Part shown: in pieces, positions 1 to 8,798 of the stretch
Layout of the letters: every line of letters begins with the position of its first letter
How positions within the stretch are numbered: position 1 is the first letter of the stretch
Origin: G965205725 sp965205725
GTDB lineage: Bacteria; Pseudomonadota; Gammaproteobacteria; Pseudomonadales; Halieaceae
Direction: 5' to 3'
Assembly: GCA_965205725.1 (NCBI GenBank)
Contig: OZ242189.1
Coordinates: 124,001-188,000 of the forward strand
Length of the DNA: 64,000 bases
Made by a program: the position numbers and the translations under genes
The notes under the pieces: generated by a model
Seen by the model: only the letters and a program-made list of their open reading frames with translations
The model's database searches: none
Told to the model about the DNA's origin: nothing

Positions 1-722
1 ATTCCTATTCTTTCAATCTATATAACTCTGCCAATTTTGGCTCCCCCCAAATAAGGGAACGTGTAATAATTGTTTGTGCGAGAGACGGTAAAACCCCTCC
101 ATATTTATCGCCCACCCACTCTGAGAAAAAAGAATACGGCTTACCAAAATGGAAAACATTTAAACAAGCCGTAAAAGGCTTAAAGGAACATCAACACTTA
201 AATTTTCCGGAAAAGCGTTTGAAGTATTACAGAATACTAAAGTCAGGTGAAAACTGGAGAAATTTGCCGGAAAAAACACAAAAAGAAGCATTGGGTAAAT
301 CTTTTTATGCTGGTGGAGGAAAAACAGGGTTTTTAAGGAGACTTGACTGGAATAAGCCCTCACCAACAGTGGTTACTCACCCAGCAATGCCAGCCACCGA
401 TTTGGCCCACCCAGAAGAAAACAGACCACTGTCTATTCAGGAATATAAACGCATTCAAGAATTTCCAGACAATTGGCAATTGTCTGGCCCTCTTATTCAG
501 CAATATAAGCAAGTTGGTAATGCCGTACCATCAAGCTTGGGCCTTGCTGTTGGAAGATTGATAGTCTCCCTCCTAAATAACGAAACAATCGAACAATTTA
601 TTGGATTTCGCTACTCACGATATAAAAATACCAGTAATCCCGAATGGGAGGAGCAATTTCTGGAAGCCTACAACAAAACCACACAGCCACATATAACACA
701 GCAAGAAATTCAGTTTGGCTGA
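1..722 (+). CDS. DNA (cytosine-5-)methyltransferase, C-terminal part (5' end outside window)
   Basis: The reading frame is already open at the left edge (first full codon at base 3) and ends at TGA 720-722, so about 239 C-terminal residues are visible. The start of the visible part reads NSANFGSPQIRERVIIV, the motif VIII region of C5 cytosine methyltransferases, and the end carries the motif IX/X pair RPLSIQEYKRIQEFP and YKQVGNAVP. The catalytic PC motif and the SAM-binding motif lie outside the window. It is the protecting partner of the convergent endonuclease gene with which it overlaps by 13 bases. Base composition is AT-rich compared with fabB next door, which suggests acquisition by transfer. 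Confidence 0.9.
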   Translation, partial: SYSFNLYNSANFGSPQIRERVIIVCARDGKTPPYLSPTHSEKKEYGLPKWKTFKQAVKGLKEHQHLNFPEKRLKYYRILKSGENWRNLPEKTQKEALGKSFYAGGGKTGFLRRLDWNKPSPTVVTHPAMPATDLAHPEENRPLSIQEYKRIQEFPDNWQLSGPLIQQYKQVGNAVPSSLGLAVGRLIVSLLNNETIEQFIGFRYSRYKNTSNPEWEEQFLEAYNKTTQPHITQQEIQFG

Positions 723-1465
723 TTAAATCTGGATGACTTCCATGGGTTACCATCCTCGACAGCAAGACAGTCTGGGTTCGAACTTATTGTGCTTTTAACA
801 AACGAAACAAAACCGTCCTCAGACAAATTGTCCGTGCCACAAATATCATTTAATTGTGACCACATATATTCGATCCTGTCAGCCTTAACTCTGTACCACT
901 TTTGAATTTCAGTGCCATCACGCACTGCACTGCTTGAGCTATTTTCTGAATTACTTCTGTTTTTTATTTGAAGCAAGCTTCCATCTTCATTGACGAAGTC
1001 AACTGATTTTACTGTTTCGCCCCATGCGCAGTGCCAGCCTTTGTCTTTTAAGTTTTTTGATAAATACTCTTCCAGAATTAGTCCAAGAATATTTTCCGCA
1101 GACATTCCTAAACGATGAGCAAATGTTATTTTGTTTAAGTCGCTGGTGGTTAAATCATCTAAACGCGAACCGATGATTTTTTCAATTATTGGGTCAGCTA
1201 TCGTTCCAAGCGGGTTGGATACTCGTTTGGATGCTCTGCCAGCAAAGCCTCCTTGATATTTAAGAAGCCACTTTTTTATTACATCCCGATCGGTATCATT
1301 TTTACCGCCAATATTGCCGGGTGTTCTTTCAAGATCATTTGCAATAACGGAGAAAACAAATTTGGCACCGTCATCCCAGGATATGCCTTCATTTTCTGCT
1401 ATCTCTTGTGCGAGTGCTATGGCAGAATTCGCGCCCATATTTTCTATGGCTTTCTTTAACTTCAA
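710..1465 (-). CDS. Type II restriction endonuclease, SinI/AvaII-like
   Basis: A 251-residue protein read from a TTG start at 1465, chosen because GGAG lies about 6 bases upstream and no ATG is available before residue 10. The central block GWHCAWGETVKSVDF followed by LLQIKNRSNSENSSSS resembles, from memory, the SinI/AvaII group of enzymes that cut GGWCC; the D...Q-I-K spacing looks like a PD-(D/E)XK core (D at VDF, Q-x-K in LLQIKN). Its convergent neighbour is a C5 methyltransferase, the modification type expected for GGWCC systems. The family name is a recognition, not a proven match; cut specificity is inference. No controller (C) protein gene is seen between the two. Confidence 0.7.
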   Translation of the reverse strand: MKLKKAIENMGANSAIALAQEIAENEGISWDDGAKFVFSVIANDLERTPGNIGGKNDTDRDVIKKWLLKYQGGFAGRASKRVSNPLGTIADPIIEKIIGSRLDDLTTSDLNKITFAHRLGMSAENILGLILEEYLSKNLKDKGWHCAWGETVKSVDFVNEDGSLLQIKNRSNSENSSSSAVRDGTEIQKWYRVKADRIEYMWSQLNDICGTDNLSEDGFVSFVKSTISSNPDCLAVEDGNPWKSSRFNQPN

Positions 1466-1494
1466 TTTTTTCTCCGATCTCTCTTTGTATTGCT

Positions 1495-2709
1495 CTAACG
1501 CTGGAATACCAGGCTGGCGTTGGTGCCGCCGAAGCCAAAGCTATTTGACATGATGCGGTGCAAGTTGGCGTTGTCTTTGCGCTCAATGGCGATAGGTATG
1601 CCTTCAGCTTCTGGATCCAGATTTTCGATATTGGCCGATGCTGCGATAAAGTCTGCCTGCATCATCAGCAGCGAGTAAATACCTTCCTGTACGCCCGCAG
1701 CCCCCAGTGAATGTCCTGACAGAGACTTGGTTGAGCCGACAACCGGGATGTCACGTCCGGCATAGGCCTGCTTCACCGCTTTTAGCTCCTGCATATCACC
1801 AGCGGGAGTGCTGGTGCCGTGAGCATTGATGTAGTCAATGTCGCCCTCAATCCCAGCCAAGGCCTGTTGCATGCAGCGCACTGCACCCTCGCCGGACGGA
1901 GCTACCATGTCATAGCCGTCGGATGTGGCGCCGTAGCCAACAATCTCGGCGTAGATTTTTGCGCCGCGGGCCAGAGCGTGCTCAAGTTCTTCCACGACGA
2001 CCATACCGCCGCCGCCCGCAATGACGAATCCGTCGCGGTCTGCATCGTAAGCGCGAGAGGCCTTTTCTGGGGCTGCATTGTATTTGGTAGACAATGCGCC
2101 CATGGCATCAAACAGACTGCTCATGGTCCAGTGCAATTCTTCACCGCCTCCTGCAAAAACAATATCTTGCTTGCCTAATTGAATCAGCTCCATGGCGTGG
2201 CCAATGCAGTGTGCGCTGGTAGAACACGCCGAGGCAATTGAGTAGTTAACTCCCTTGATTTTGAACGGTGTTGCCAGACATGCAGAAACAGTACTGGCCA
2301 TGGTCTGAGTCACGCGATAAGGGCCGACTCGGCGCAAACCGCGCTCCCGCATAATAGTGGCAGCTTCTACCTGGTTCGCGGATGAACCTCCACCCGAGCC
2401 AGCAACTATGCCAGTTCGAACATTGGATACTTGATCTTCATTGAGCCCGGCATCGCCGATGGCTTGCTGCATGGCCATAAAGGCGTAGGCGGCTGCCTGC
2501 CCCATAAAGCGGAGCTGTTTGCGGTCAATGTGTTCGCTCAGATCAATGTCGATAGCTCCCGCAACATGGCTGCGCATGCCAGTATCGACCATATCCTGCT
2601 GAAAGCTGATGCCTGACTTCCCCTCGCGCAGTGACTCGGTGACTGAAGCTGCGTCCAGACCTAAACAGGAAGTAATGCCAAGGCCGCTGATAACTACTCT
2701 TTTTGTCAT
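1495..2709 (-). CDS. fabB: Beta-ketoacyl-ACP synthase I
   Basis: FabB elongates cis-unsaturated acyl-ACP intermediates made by FabA. The protein has 404 residues from the ATG at 2709 (MTKRVVISGLG); an upstream in-frame start at 2763 would overlap fabA and lacks the family N-terminus, whereas AGGA sits about 8 bases before 2709. Catalytic elements are visible: the nucleophile in SACSTSAHC near residue 160, the first histidine in HGTSTPAGD near 295, and the second in GHSLGAAG near 330. It follows fabA on the same strand, with the usual fabAB two-gene operon order. Confidence 0.96.
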   Translation of the reverse strand: MTKRVVISGLGITSCLGLDAASVTESLREGKSGISFQQDMVDTGMRSHVAGAIDIDLSEHIDRKQLRFMGQAAAYAFMAMQQAIGDAGLNEDQVSNVRTGIVAGSGGGSSANQVEAATIMRERGLRRVGPYRVTQTMASTVSACLATPFKIKGVNYSIASACSTSAHCIGHAMELIQLGKQDIVFAGGGEELHWTMSSLFDAMGALSTKYNAAPEKASRAYDADRDGFVIAGGGGMVVVEELEHALARGAKIYAEIVGYGATSDGYDMVAPSGEGAVRCMQQALAGIEGDIDYINAHGTSTPAGDMQELKAVKQAYAGRDIPVVGSTKSLSGHSLGAAGVQEGIYSLLMMQADFIAASANIENLDPEAEGIPIAIERKDNANLHRIMSNSFGFGGTNASLVFQR

Positions 2710-2734
2710 GTTCGTTGTCCTAATGAAATACGGA

Positions 2735-3235
2735 TTACTGGTACAAGCCGACCCGCAGGCCACTGGCAGTATAAATTTGTTCCCCGTCTACTGACAGGGT
2801 GCCGTCAGCGATACCCATGACAAGCTTGCGTTCTATCAGGCGTGTCATGTCGATGTTGTAGACCACTTTCCTGGCAGTGGGAAGTATCTCGCCGGTAAAC
2901 TTGATCTCCCCAGCTCCCAGGGCCCTGCCTCGGCCAGGATTACCGCGCCAGCCTAGAAAGAAGCCTACCAGTTGCCACATGGCATCCAGCCCCAGGCAAC
3001 CAGGCATTACCGGGTCAGTCGGGAAATGGCAGTCAAAAAACCAGAGGTTCGGATTAATATCCAGTTCCGCAACAATCTCACCTTTATTCCTGGTACCGCC
3101 CTCGGAGCTGATATGGGTTATGCGGTCCATCATCAGCATGTTATCAATGGGCAGGCGGGCGTTGCCCGGGCCAAATAGCTCGCCGTGTCCGCAGGCAAGC
3201 AGTTCTTTTTTATCGTACGAACTTTTAAGAGTCAT
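2735..3235 (-). CDS. fabA: 3-hydroxydecanoyl-ACP dehydratase/isomerase
   Basis: FabA dehydrates 3-hydroxydecanoyl-ACP and isomerises the trans-2 product to cis-3-decenoyl-ACP, the branch point of unsaturated fatty acid synthesis. The 166-residue length fits the family (about 170). The hot-dog fold active-site histidine is in DCHFPTDPVMPG and the partner Asp in GLDAMWQL. It ends 25 bases before fabB and the two form one operon. The start at 3235 is preceded by a weak AGGA-like element. Together with a membrane desaturase gene at 56708-57874 the organism has an anaerobic and an oxygen-dependent route to unsaturated acyl chains. Confidence 0.96.
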   Translation of the reverse strand: MTLKSSYDKKELLACGHGELFGPGNARLPIDNMLMMDRITHISSEGGTRNKGEIVAELDINPNLWFFDCHFPTDPVMPGCLGLDAMWQLVGFFLGWRGNPGRGRALGAGEIKFTGEILPTARKVVYNIDMTRLIERKLVMGIADGTLSVDGEQIYTASGLRVGLYQ

Positions 3236-3349
3236 TGAGAGATCCTGAGGGCGAGCAAGGGGCGTATTCTAATGTCTGGTGACCACATGTCCAGCCTGCG
3301 TTACACTACGCCGCCGTTATTTTAAGCCAAGTCAAGTTAAGGAAGCAGC

Positions 3350-4765
3350 ATGCTCGTTCCGGTTTTACTGTCAGGAGGTGTTGGCAGTCGCCTCTGGCCG
3401 GTTTCCCGTGAAGCCTGTCCAAAGCAGTTCCTGCCCCTGGTCGGGGAAGATTCGATGCTGGCTGATACCATGCAGCGTATACAGAGCCTTCAAGCCACAG
3501 CGCCCATGGTTGTGTGTAATGAAGAGCATCGTTTTATCGCGGCTGAGCAGTTGCGCAACTGCGGGGTTGATGGCGCTCAAATAATACTTGAGCCCGTCGG
3601 CCGCAATACCGCGCCAGCCGTCGCTATTGCAGCACTGAGAGCGGTTAAAGTCGACTCTGAGGCCGTATTGCTCGTGCTGCCGGCAGATCATGTCATTTTG
3701 GATACGGCTGCCTTTGTTGAAGCGGTGCAGGAAGCGTTGCCACTGGCCGAGCACGGGCATCTGGTCACTTTTGGTATCGTCCCGGGGTCCCCGGCAACTG
3801 GCTATGGCTATATTCGCCGCGGAGAGGGCTTGTCTGGTGCCGCTTACACGATTGACAGGTTTGTAGAAAAACCCGATTTGAATACGGCTGAGTCTTATTT
3901 GGCCAGCGGCGACTATTGGTGGAATAGCGGCATGTTTCTGCTGGGTGCGCAGACCTATATCGATGAGCTGGGCCGATTGGCACCAGCCATGTTGGCCGCC
4001 TGCGAGCAAGCATTGACTGGCGCCAGCGATGATTTGGATTTTATCCGTTTGGATGCTAAGGCGTTTGCCGCCTGTCCTGCTGACTCGATTGATTACGCGG
4101 TGATGGAAAAGACCCATAGAGGTGCCGTACTGGCCCTGGACTGTGGTTGGAGTGATGTCGGTTCATGGTCTGCCCTGTGGGAAGTGGGGCGACAAGACAG
4201 CGGTGGCAATGTCGTTCAGGGTGACGTCTTGCTGGATGATTGCTGTGACACCTTTGTGCGCAGTGAATCGCGCTTGATTGCCGCCACGGGTGTACAAGAT
4301 TTGGTCATCGTAGAGACCGCAGACGCGGTACTGGTTGCTGACAAGAATCGCGTTCAGAATGTGAAAAATCTGGTCAATGCGCTTAAATCCCAACAGCGAC
4401 CGGAAACCGAGGTGCATGCGCGTGTTTACCGCCCTTGGGGTTCCTACCAGTCGTTGATTGTTAGCGAGCGCTTTCAGGTTAAACGTATTGTGGTGAATCC
4501 CGGTCAAAAACTGTCTCTGCAAAAACACCACCACCGTGCGGAGCACTGGATTGTGGTGGCTGGTACCGCCGAAGTCACCTGTGAAGACAAAGTCTTTATG
4601 TTGGGAGAAGACGAGTCGACCTATATTCCGCTCGGTCACAAGCACCGCCTGGTCAATCCCGGTTGCATCCCACTGGAGCTTATTGAAGTGCAGTCTGGCA
4701 CCTACCTTGGCGAGGATGACATTATCAGGTATGAAGACGTCTACGGACGCGGCACTAACTCGTAA
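3350..4765 (+). CDS. manC: Mannose-1-phosphate guanylyltransferase / mannose-6-phosphate isomerase
   Basis: A 471-residue bifunctional type II enzyme of GDP-mannose synthesis. The N-terminal nucleotidyltransferase opens with LLSGGVGSRLWPVSRE and CPKQFLPL, the GMP-type pyrophosphorylase signature, and carries FVEKP near residue 165. The C-terminal cupin domain (from RPWGSYQSL, near residue 360) holds HHHRAEHW, the metal-binding part of the phosphomannose isomerase fold. The ATG at 3350 has AAGGA about 8 bases upstream. First gene of a three-gene operon with galU and a phosphomannomutase, which points to exopolysaccharide or O-antigen precursor supply. algA or cpsB are equivalent names. Confidence 0.94.
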   Translation: MLVPVLLSGGVGSRLWPVSREACPKQFLPLVGEDSMLADTMQRIQSLQATAPMVVCNEEHRFIAAEQLRNCGVDGAQIILEPVGRNTAPAVAIAALRAVKVDSEAVLLVLPADHVILDTAAFVEAVQEALPLAEHGHLVTFGIVPGSPATGYGYIRRGEGLSGAAYTIDRFVEKPDLNTAESYLASGDYWWNSGMFLLGAQTYIDELGRLAPAMLAACEQALTGASDDLDFIRLDAKAFAACPADSIDYAVMEKTHRGAVLALDCGWSDVGSWSALWEVGRQDSGGNVVQGDVLLDDCCDTFVRSESRLIAATGVQDLVIVETADAVLVADKNRVQNVKNLVNALKSQQRPETEVHARVYRPWGSYQSLIVSERFQVKRIVVNPGQKLSLQKHHHRAEHWIVVAGTAEVTCEDKVFMLGEDESTYIPLGHKHRLVNPGCIPLELIEVQSGTYLGEDDIIRYEDVYGRGTNS

Positions 4766-4781
4766 TACCCGTGGGGAGCGC

Positions 4782-5609
4782 ATGATGATCAAGAAATGCT
4801 TATTCCCGGTAGCAGGTTATGGAACACGGTTTCTGCCGGCTACAAAAAGCATGCCGAAAGAAATGCTGCCAGTGGTTAATAAACCCCTGGTTCAATATGG
4901 GGTTGAAGAGGCCCTTGAGGCAGGCATGTCGACAATCAGCTTTGTTACCGGGCGGGGCAAGCGGGCTATTACCGACCATTTTGATATCAGCTATGAGCTT
5001 GAGCATCAGATTGTGGGGACGGGCAAGGAGGCCCGTCTTGAAAGCATTCGTCATGTGCTTAAACAGGGCGTGTTTACCATGGTGCGCCAACGTGAAATGA
5101 AAGGTTTGGGCCATGCGATCTTAACCGGCGAGCCGCTAATGGGCGATGAGGCTTTTGGCGTCGTGTTGTCAGACGATCTTTGTCTCAATGACGGTGCCGG
5201 GGTGTTGGCGCAAATGGTTGACCTCTATCAGCATTATCGCTGCACCATTGTTGCGATACAGGAAGTGTCGCCGCAAGATGTAGGGAGTTACGGTGTAATC
5301 TCTGGTGAAGCCTTGAAAGAAGGGATCTATCGGGTCGAAGATATGGTGGAAAAACCTGACCCGGAAGATGCACCAACAAATTTGGCGATTATCGGACGCT
5401 ATATTTTGACGCCGGATATTTTCGATATTATTCGCGAGACCCCCGCTGGCAAAAATGGTGAAGTTCAGCTCACTGATGCCTTGCTGACACAGGCAAGACA
5501 GGGCCGTGTTATCGCCTATACATTCAGGGGGCGGCGTTTTGATTGCGGCAGCGTGCCCGGATTCGTCGCAGCCACCAACTATGTTTACGAAAATGTGTAT
5601 AAGGACTAA
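4782..5609 (+). CDS. galU: UTP-glucose-1-phosphate uridylyltransferase
   Basis: Makes UDP-glucose from UTP and glucose-1-phosphate. The signature LFPVAGYGTRFLPATKSMPK with MLPVVNKP follows directly after the start. The frame is open far upstream into manC, but ATG 4782 (or ATG 4785) is the start: GGGGAG lies 4-9 bases upstream and the family N-terminus begins here, giving 275 residues. It lies 16 bases downstream of manC and 3 bases upstream of the phosphomannomutase, so the three are surely co-transcribed. VEKPDPEDAP is the sugar-binding segment. Confidence 0.95.
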   Translation: MMIKKCLFPVAGYGTRFLPATKSMPKEMLPVVNKPLVQYGVEEALEAGMSTISFVTGRGKRAITDHFDISYELEHQIVGTGKEARLESIRHVLKQGVFTMVRQREMKGLGHAILTGEPLMGDEAFGVVLSDDLCLNDGAGVLAQMVDLYQHYRCTIVAIQEVSPQDVGSYGVISGEALKEGIYRVEDMVEKPDPEDAPTNLAIIGRYILTPDIFDIIRETPAGKNGEVQLTDALLTQARQGRVIAYTFRGRRFDCGSVPGFVAATNYVYENVYKD

Positions 5610-5612
5610 GCC

Positions 5613-6971
5613 TTGACCGAGCTTACCTGTTTTAAAGCCTACGACGTGCGTGGCCGAATTCCCGATCAGCTCAACACAGATATTGCCTGCCGCATCGGTC
5701 GAGCTTTTGCTCAAGTCATCCAGCCGAAAACAGTGGTAGTGGGCCACGACATTCGTTTAACCAGTGAAGAGATCAAACTCGCCCTTAGCAAGGGCCTGCG
5801 CGATGAAGGTGTAAACGTTTTTGATATAGGCTTGTGCGGGACGGAGGAGATCTACTTCGCAACTTCGCACGCGGCAATGGATGGTGGTATCGCCGTTACC
5901 GCCAGCCACAATCCGAAAGATTACAATGGCATGAAGTTTGTCAGAGCCGCTTCGCAGCCGATCAGCGGTGACAGCGGCCTGTTTGATATCAAGTTCCTGG
6001 CGGAAAAAAATGAATTTGCCGAGCCACTTGCCGAGCCACTTGAAAGGGGGACGTTTGCGCCCATGGATGTTGCGCAGGCCTATATCAATCATTTACTGAC
6101 CTACGTCGATGTCCCTCGACTGAAGCCGTTGAAATTGGTGGTGAACGCTGGCAATGGCGGTGCGGGCGGGGTTATTGACCGGATTGAGCCCTATTTGCCC
6201 TTCGAATTTATTAAGTTGCATCACGAGCCAAATGGCCATTTCCCGAACGGAGTACCGAATCCACTATTGGTGGAGAACCGCGCGGTCACCGCCGAGGCTG
6301 TTCGGGCGGAAGGTGCCGATATGGGAATCGCCTGGGATGGAGACTTTGATCGCTGTTTTTTCTTTGACGAGAACGGCAATTTTATTGAAGGTTACTATCT
6401 GGTTGGTCTGTTAGCCGAGGCGTTTTTGCGGCAACAAGGTGCGGGCAAAGTTGTGCATGATCCGCGCTTGATCTGGAATACTCGCGCCGTTGTTGAACAG
6501 TTCGGTGGTGAGCCTGTTCAGAGTAAAACCGGCCACGCTTTTATCAAGGAACGCATGCGCAAAGAAAATGCGATTTACGGTGGTGAAATGAGCGCCCACC
6601 ACTATTTTCGCGAGTTTTTCTTTTGCGATAGCGGGATGATCCCCTGGTTGCTGGTTGCCGCTCTGGTTAGCCAGCGCGGGCCGTTGTCGCAGTTGGTCGC
6701 CGAATGTATGGCGGCGTTCCCCTGTAGCGGGGAAATCAATCGTGAAATTCAAGACCCTGCCAGAGTGCTCGCCCTGGCGGAGGAAACCTATGCCGGAGCT
6801 GCAACGGCTATTGATCACATCGATGGTTTGAGTATGGAATTTGAAGATTGGCGCTTCAATTTGCGTATGTCGAACACTGAGCCGCTGGTACGGCTCAATG
6901 TTGAGAGCCGCGGAGATGCGCCTCTCATGCACTCAAAGACCCAGGAGCTTTTGGCGCTTATGGATGGTTAG
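5613..6971 (+). CDS. manB: Phosphomannomutase (alpha-D-phosphohexomutase family)
   Basis: Converts mannose-6-phosphate to mannose-1-phosphate (some relatives also act on glucose phosphates). A TTG start at 5613 is used, with AAGGA at 5601-5605. The phosphoserine loop is VTASHNPKDYNGMKF (serine near residue 98), the metal loop is DGDFDRC, and GGEMSAHHYF plus the C-terminal RMSNTEPLVRLNVE are the sugar- and phosphate-binding loops. It completes the fructose-6-P to GDP-mannose path with manC just upstream. Length 452 is normal. It ends 18 bases before a 139-bp mobile miniature element. Confidence 0.93.
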   Translation: MTELTCFKAYDVRGRIPDQLNTDIACRIGRAFAQVIQPKTVVVGHDIRLTSEEIKLALSKGLRDEGVNVFDIGLCGTEEIYFATSHAAMDGGIAVTASHNPKDYNGMKFVRAASQPISGDSGLFDIKFLAEKNEFAEPLAEPLERGTFAPMDVAQAYINHLLTYVDVPRLKPLKLVVNAGNGGAGGVIDRIEPYLPFEFIKLHHEPNGHFPNGVPNPLLVENRAVTAEAVRAEGADMGIAWDGDFDRCFFFDENGNFIEGYYLVGLLAEAFLRQQGAGKVVHDPRLIWNTRAVVEQFGGEPVQSKTGHAFIKERMRKENAIYGGEMSAHHYFREFFFCDSGMIPWLLVAALVSQRGPLSQLVAECMAAFPCSGEINREIQDPARVLALAEETYAGAATAIDHIDGLSMEFEDWRFNLRMSNTEPLVRLNVESRGDAPLMHSKTQELLALMDG

Positions 6972-6989
6972 CGCAGAGGGCGCTACTTA

Positions 6990-7128
6990 GAGACCTTTGC
7001 ACGGAAGATGATTTCACTTTCAGGCAAGGCAAAAACGCACGGAATGAGGGAGTTTATGCTTATAAATGACCGATTGAGTACGATTTTAACGCAGTATGCA
7101 GGTGAAATGGCTTTCGTGCAAAGGTCTC
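6990..7128 (+). mobile_element. Miniature inverted-repeat element, copy 1
   Basis: A 139-bp element bounded by GAGACCTTTGCACG and its inverted complement CGTGCAAAGGTCTC; the terminal inverted repeats can be extended imperfectly to about 27 bp. It is flanked by the exact 5-bp duplication ACTTA (6985-6989 and 7129-7133). The right duplication contains the stop codon of pgi (7131-7133 on the minus strand). No transposase gene is inside. Near-identical copies lie at 14431, 55967 and 59740, and an inverted copy at 37170. Confidence 0.92.
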
Positions 7129-7130
7129 AC

Positions 7131-8747
7131 TTATAAAGTTTTAAGCCGCTCGATCAGCGTGCGGGTTGCGGCGTCGAAGGTGTTGGCAGTGCTGTTTATT
7201 GCTTCATATATCTCGCGGCTGAGCACCTTCCCGAGTTCCACGCCATACTGGTCGTAGGAATTGATTTGCCAAATATGGCCGCTACAGAACGTGCGGTGCT
7301 CATACAGCGCGATCAAGGCGCCTAGAGTGCGGGGCGTGAGCTGGTTGAAACTGATGACATTAGCCGGACGATTTCCCGGAATAACCAGATGCGGTGCTAG
7401 TGCAGTGGCCTGTTTCTCGCTCAAGCCTGCTGCCAGAAGTTGCTCGCGGGAGGCGGCTTCATCACGCCCGACCATCAATGCCCGCGCCTGGGCCAGGCCG
7501 TTGGCGAGCAAGCGCATATGGCTGTCATCGCCGGGCGTATCTCCCTCAAGCTGCAAAATAATATCTACCGGACAATCAATGTTTCCCTGATGAAGTAACT
7601 GCTGGAAAGAGTGTTGACTATTCGTACCCTCATCACCCCACACCACAGGTGCCGTTGTATAGGCGACAGGTTCGCCCTTATGATTGACCCGCTTGCCATT
7701 ACTTTCCATCGTTAATTGCTGCAAAAACGCCGGGAACCGCCTGAGTCTGTGAGAATAGGGCACTACCGCATGACTGCGACTGCCGAGAAAATTCACTTGC
7801 CATATCTCCAGCAGGCTCAGGAGTACGGGCATGCTGGCACCCAGAGGCGTGCTAATGAAATGCTGGTCCATGGCTTCGGCGCCTGCCAGCAGCTCCGAGA
7901 AATTATCGGAGCCAACCGCAAAGGCGATACTCCAGCCAATGCCCGACCAAAGGGAGTATCGGCCGCCGACCCAGTCCCACATGGGCAGTACATTGGACTC
8001 GGGTATTCCCAGTGTCATGGCAGCGTCGAGATTGCTGCTAACAGCCAATAGGTGCCGGTCTATATTGTCTACCGGACAGCCCGCCTGCAAGAGCCAGATG
8101 CGAGCGGACTGCGCATTAGCGAGTGTTTCTTCCGTACTCAAGGTTTTCGAGCAAACAATGAACAGCGTACTTTCCGGATTCAGTTTTTCCAGCGTTTCCT
8201 GTAGTTCAGTCGGGTCAATGTTTGCGCAAAAATGCACGGTGAGACCTGGCTGGTTATAGCCAGACAAGGCTTGGCACGCCATGCGCGGGCCCAGGTCCGA
8301 GCCGCCAATCCCCAGATTGACCACATGTTTGATGGGCTGACCGGAAAAACCGCGATGCGCGCCACTCTGAACACGGCTCACCCACAACGCCATTTTGGCC
8401 AGACACTCTGTTATTGCAGTGTGCTCCATTGCGAGCTCTGGCGGCGCTTGACTGGCACGCAGCAGCGTATGGGCTACCGCCCGACCCTCTGTGCGGTTGA
8501 GGATGCTGCCGTCAAACAAGGCCTTGCGGCCCTCTCCTAGATTTGCCGATGCCGCAAGGCTTAGTAGTTGAGCCACAGCTTGTCTACTGAGCAGGTTGCG
8601 CGAATAGTCGAGCCTGAGCCCGGCGGCCTCTACGCAGAATGCGCTGGCTCGGTCTGGGTCTTCAGCAAACATCCGCTCAATGGATTCATCGCGCAACGAT
8701 TGGGCCAGTGCCGCCAGGGTGGTCGATTCGGGGTAGGGCAAACTCAT
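7131..8747 (-). CDS. pgi: Glucose-6-phosphate isomerase
   Basis: Interconverts glucose-6-phosphate and fructose-6-phosphate, feeding the mannose branch encoded just upstream on the other strand. Length 538 is close to the usual 545-550. Family signatures are present: NLGIGGSDLGPRM, then VVWGDEGTNSQHSF with QLLHQG, and the C-terminal QYGVELGK. The gene converges with the manC operon; the stop codon lies inside the target duplication of the 139-bp element, so the protein end was kept by the insertion. Confidence 0.96.
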   Translation of the reverse strand: MSLPYPESTTLAALAQSLRDESIERMFAEDPDRASAFCVEAAGLRLDYSRNLLSRQAVAQLLSLAASANLGEGRKALFDGSILNRTEGRAVAHTLLRASQAPPELAMEHTAITECLAKMALWVSRVQSGAHRGFSGQPIKHVVNLGIGGSDLGPRMACQALSGYNQPGLTVHFCANIDPTELQETLEKLNPESTLFIVCSKTLSTEETLANAQSARIWLLQAGCPVDNIDRHLLAVSSNLDAAMTLGIPESNVLPMWDWVGGRYSLWSGIGWSIAFAVGSDNFSELLAGAEAMDQHFISTPLGASMPVLLSLLEIWQVNFLGSRSHAVVPYSHRLRRFPAFLQQLTMESNGKRVNHKGEPVAYTTAPVVWGDEGTNSQHSFQQLLHQGNIDCPVDIILQLEGDTPGDDSHMRLLANGLAQARALMVGRDEAASREQLLAAGLSEKQATALAPHLVIPGNRPANVISFNQLTPRTLGALIALYEHRTFCSGHIWQINSYDQYGVELGKVLSREIYEAINSTANTFDAATRTLIERLKTL

Positions 8748-8798
8748 GGCGTGATTATGCGGTCTCCCCCTGGGGCTGACAATGCGACGTTTAGGGAT

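Noticed and set aside
3371..4117. Long antisense frames inside manC, obgE, pgi, proA and others.
   Set aside because: Frames opposite clearly conserved genes, with no motifs; expected in moderately GC-rich coding DNA.
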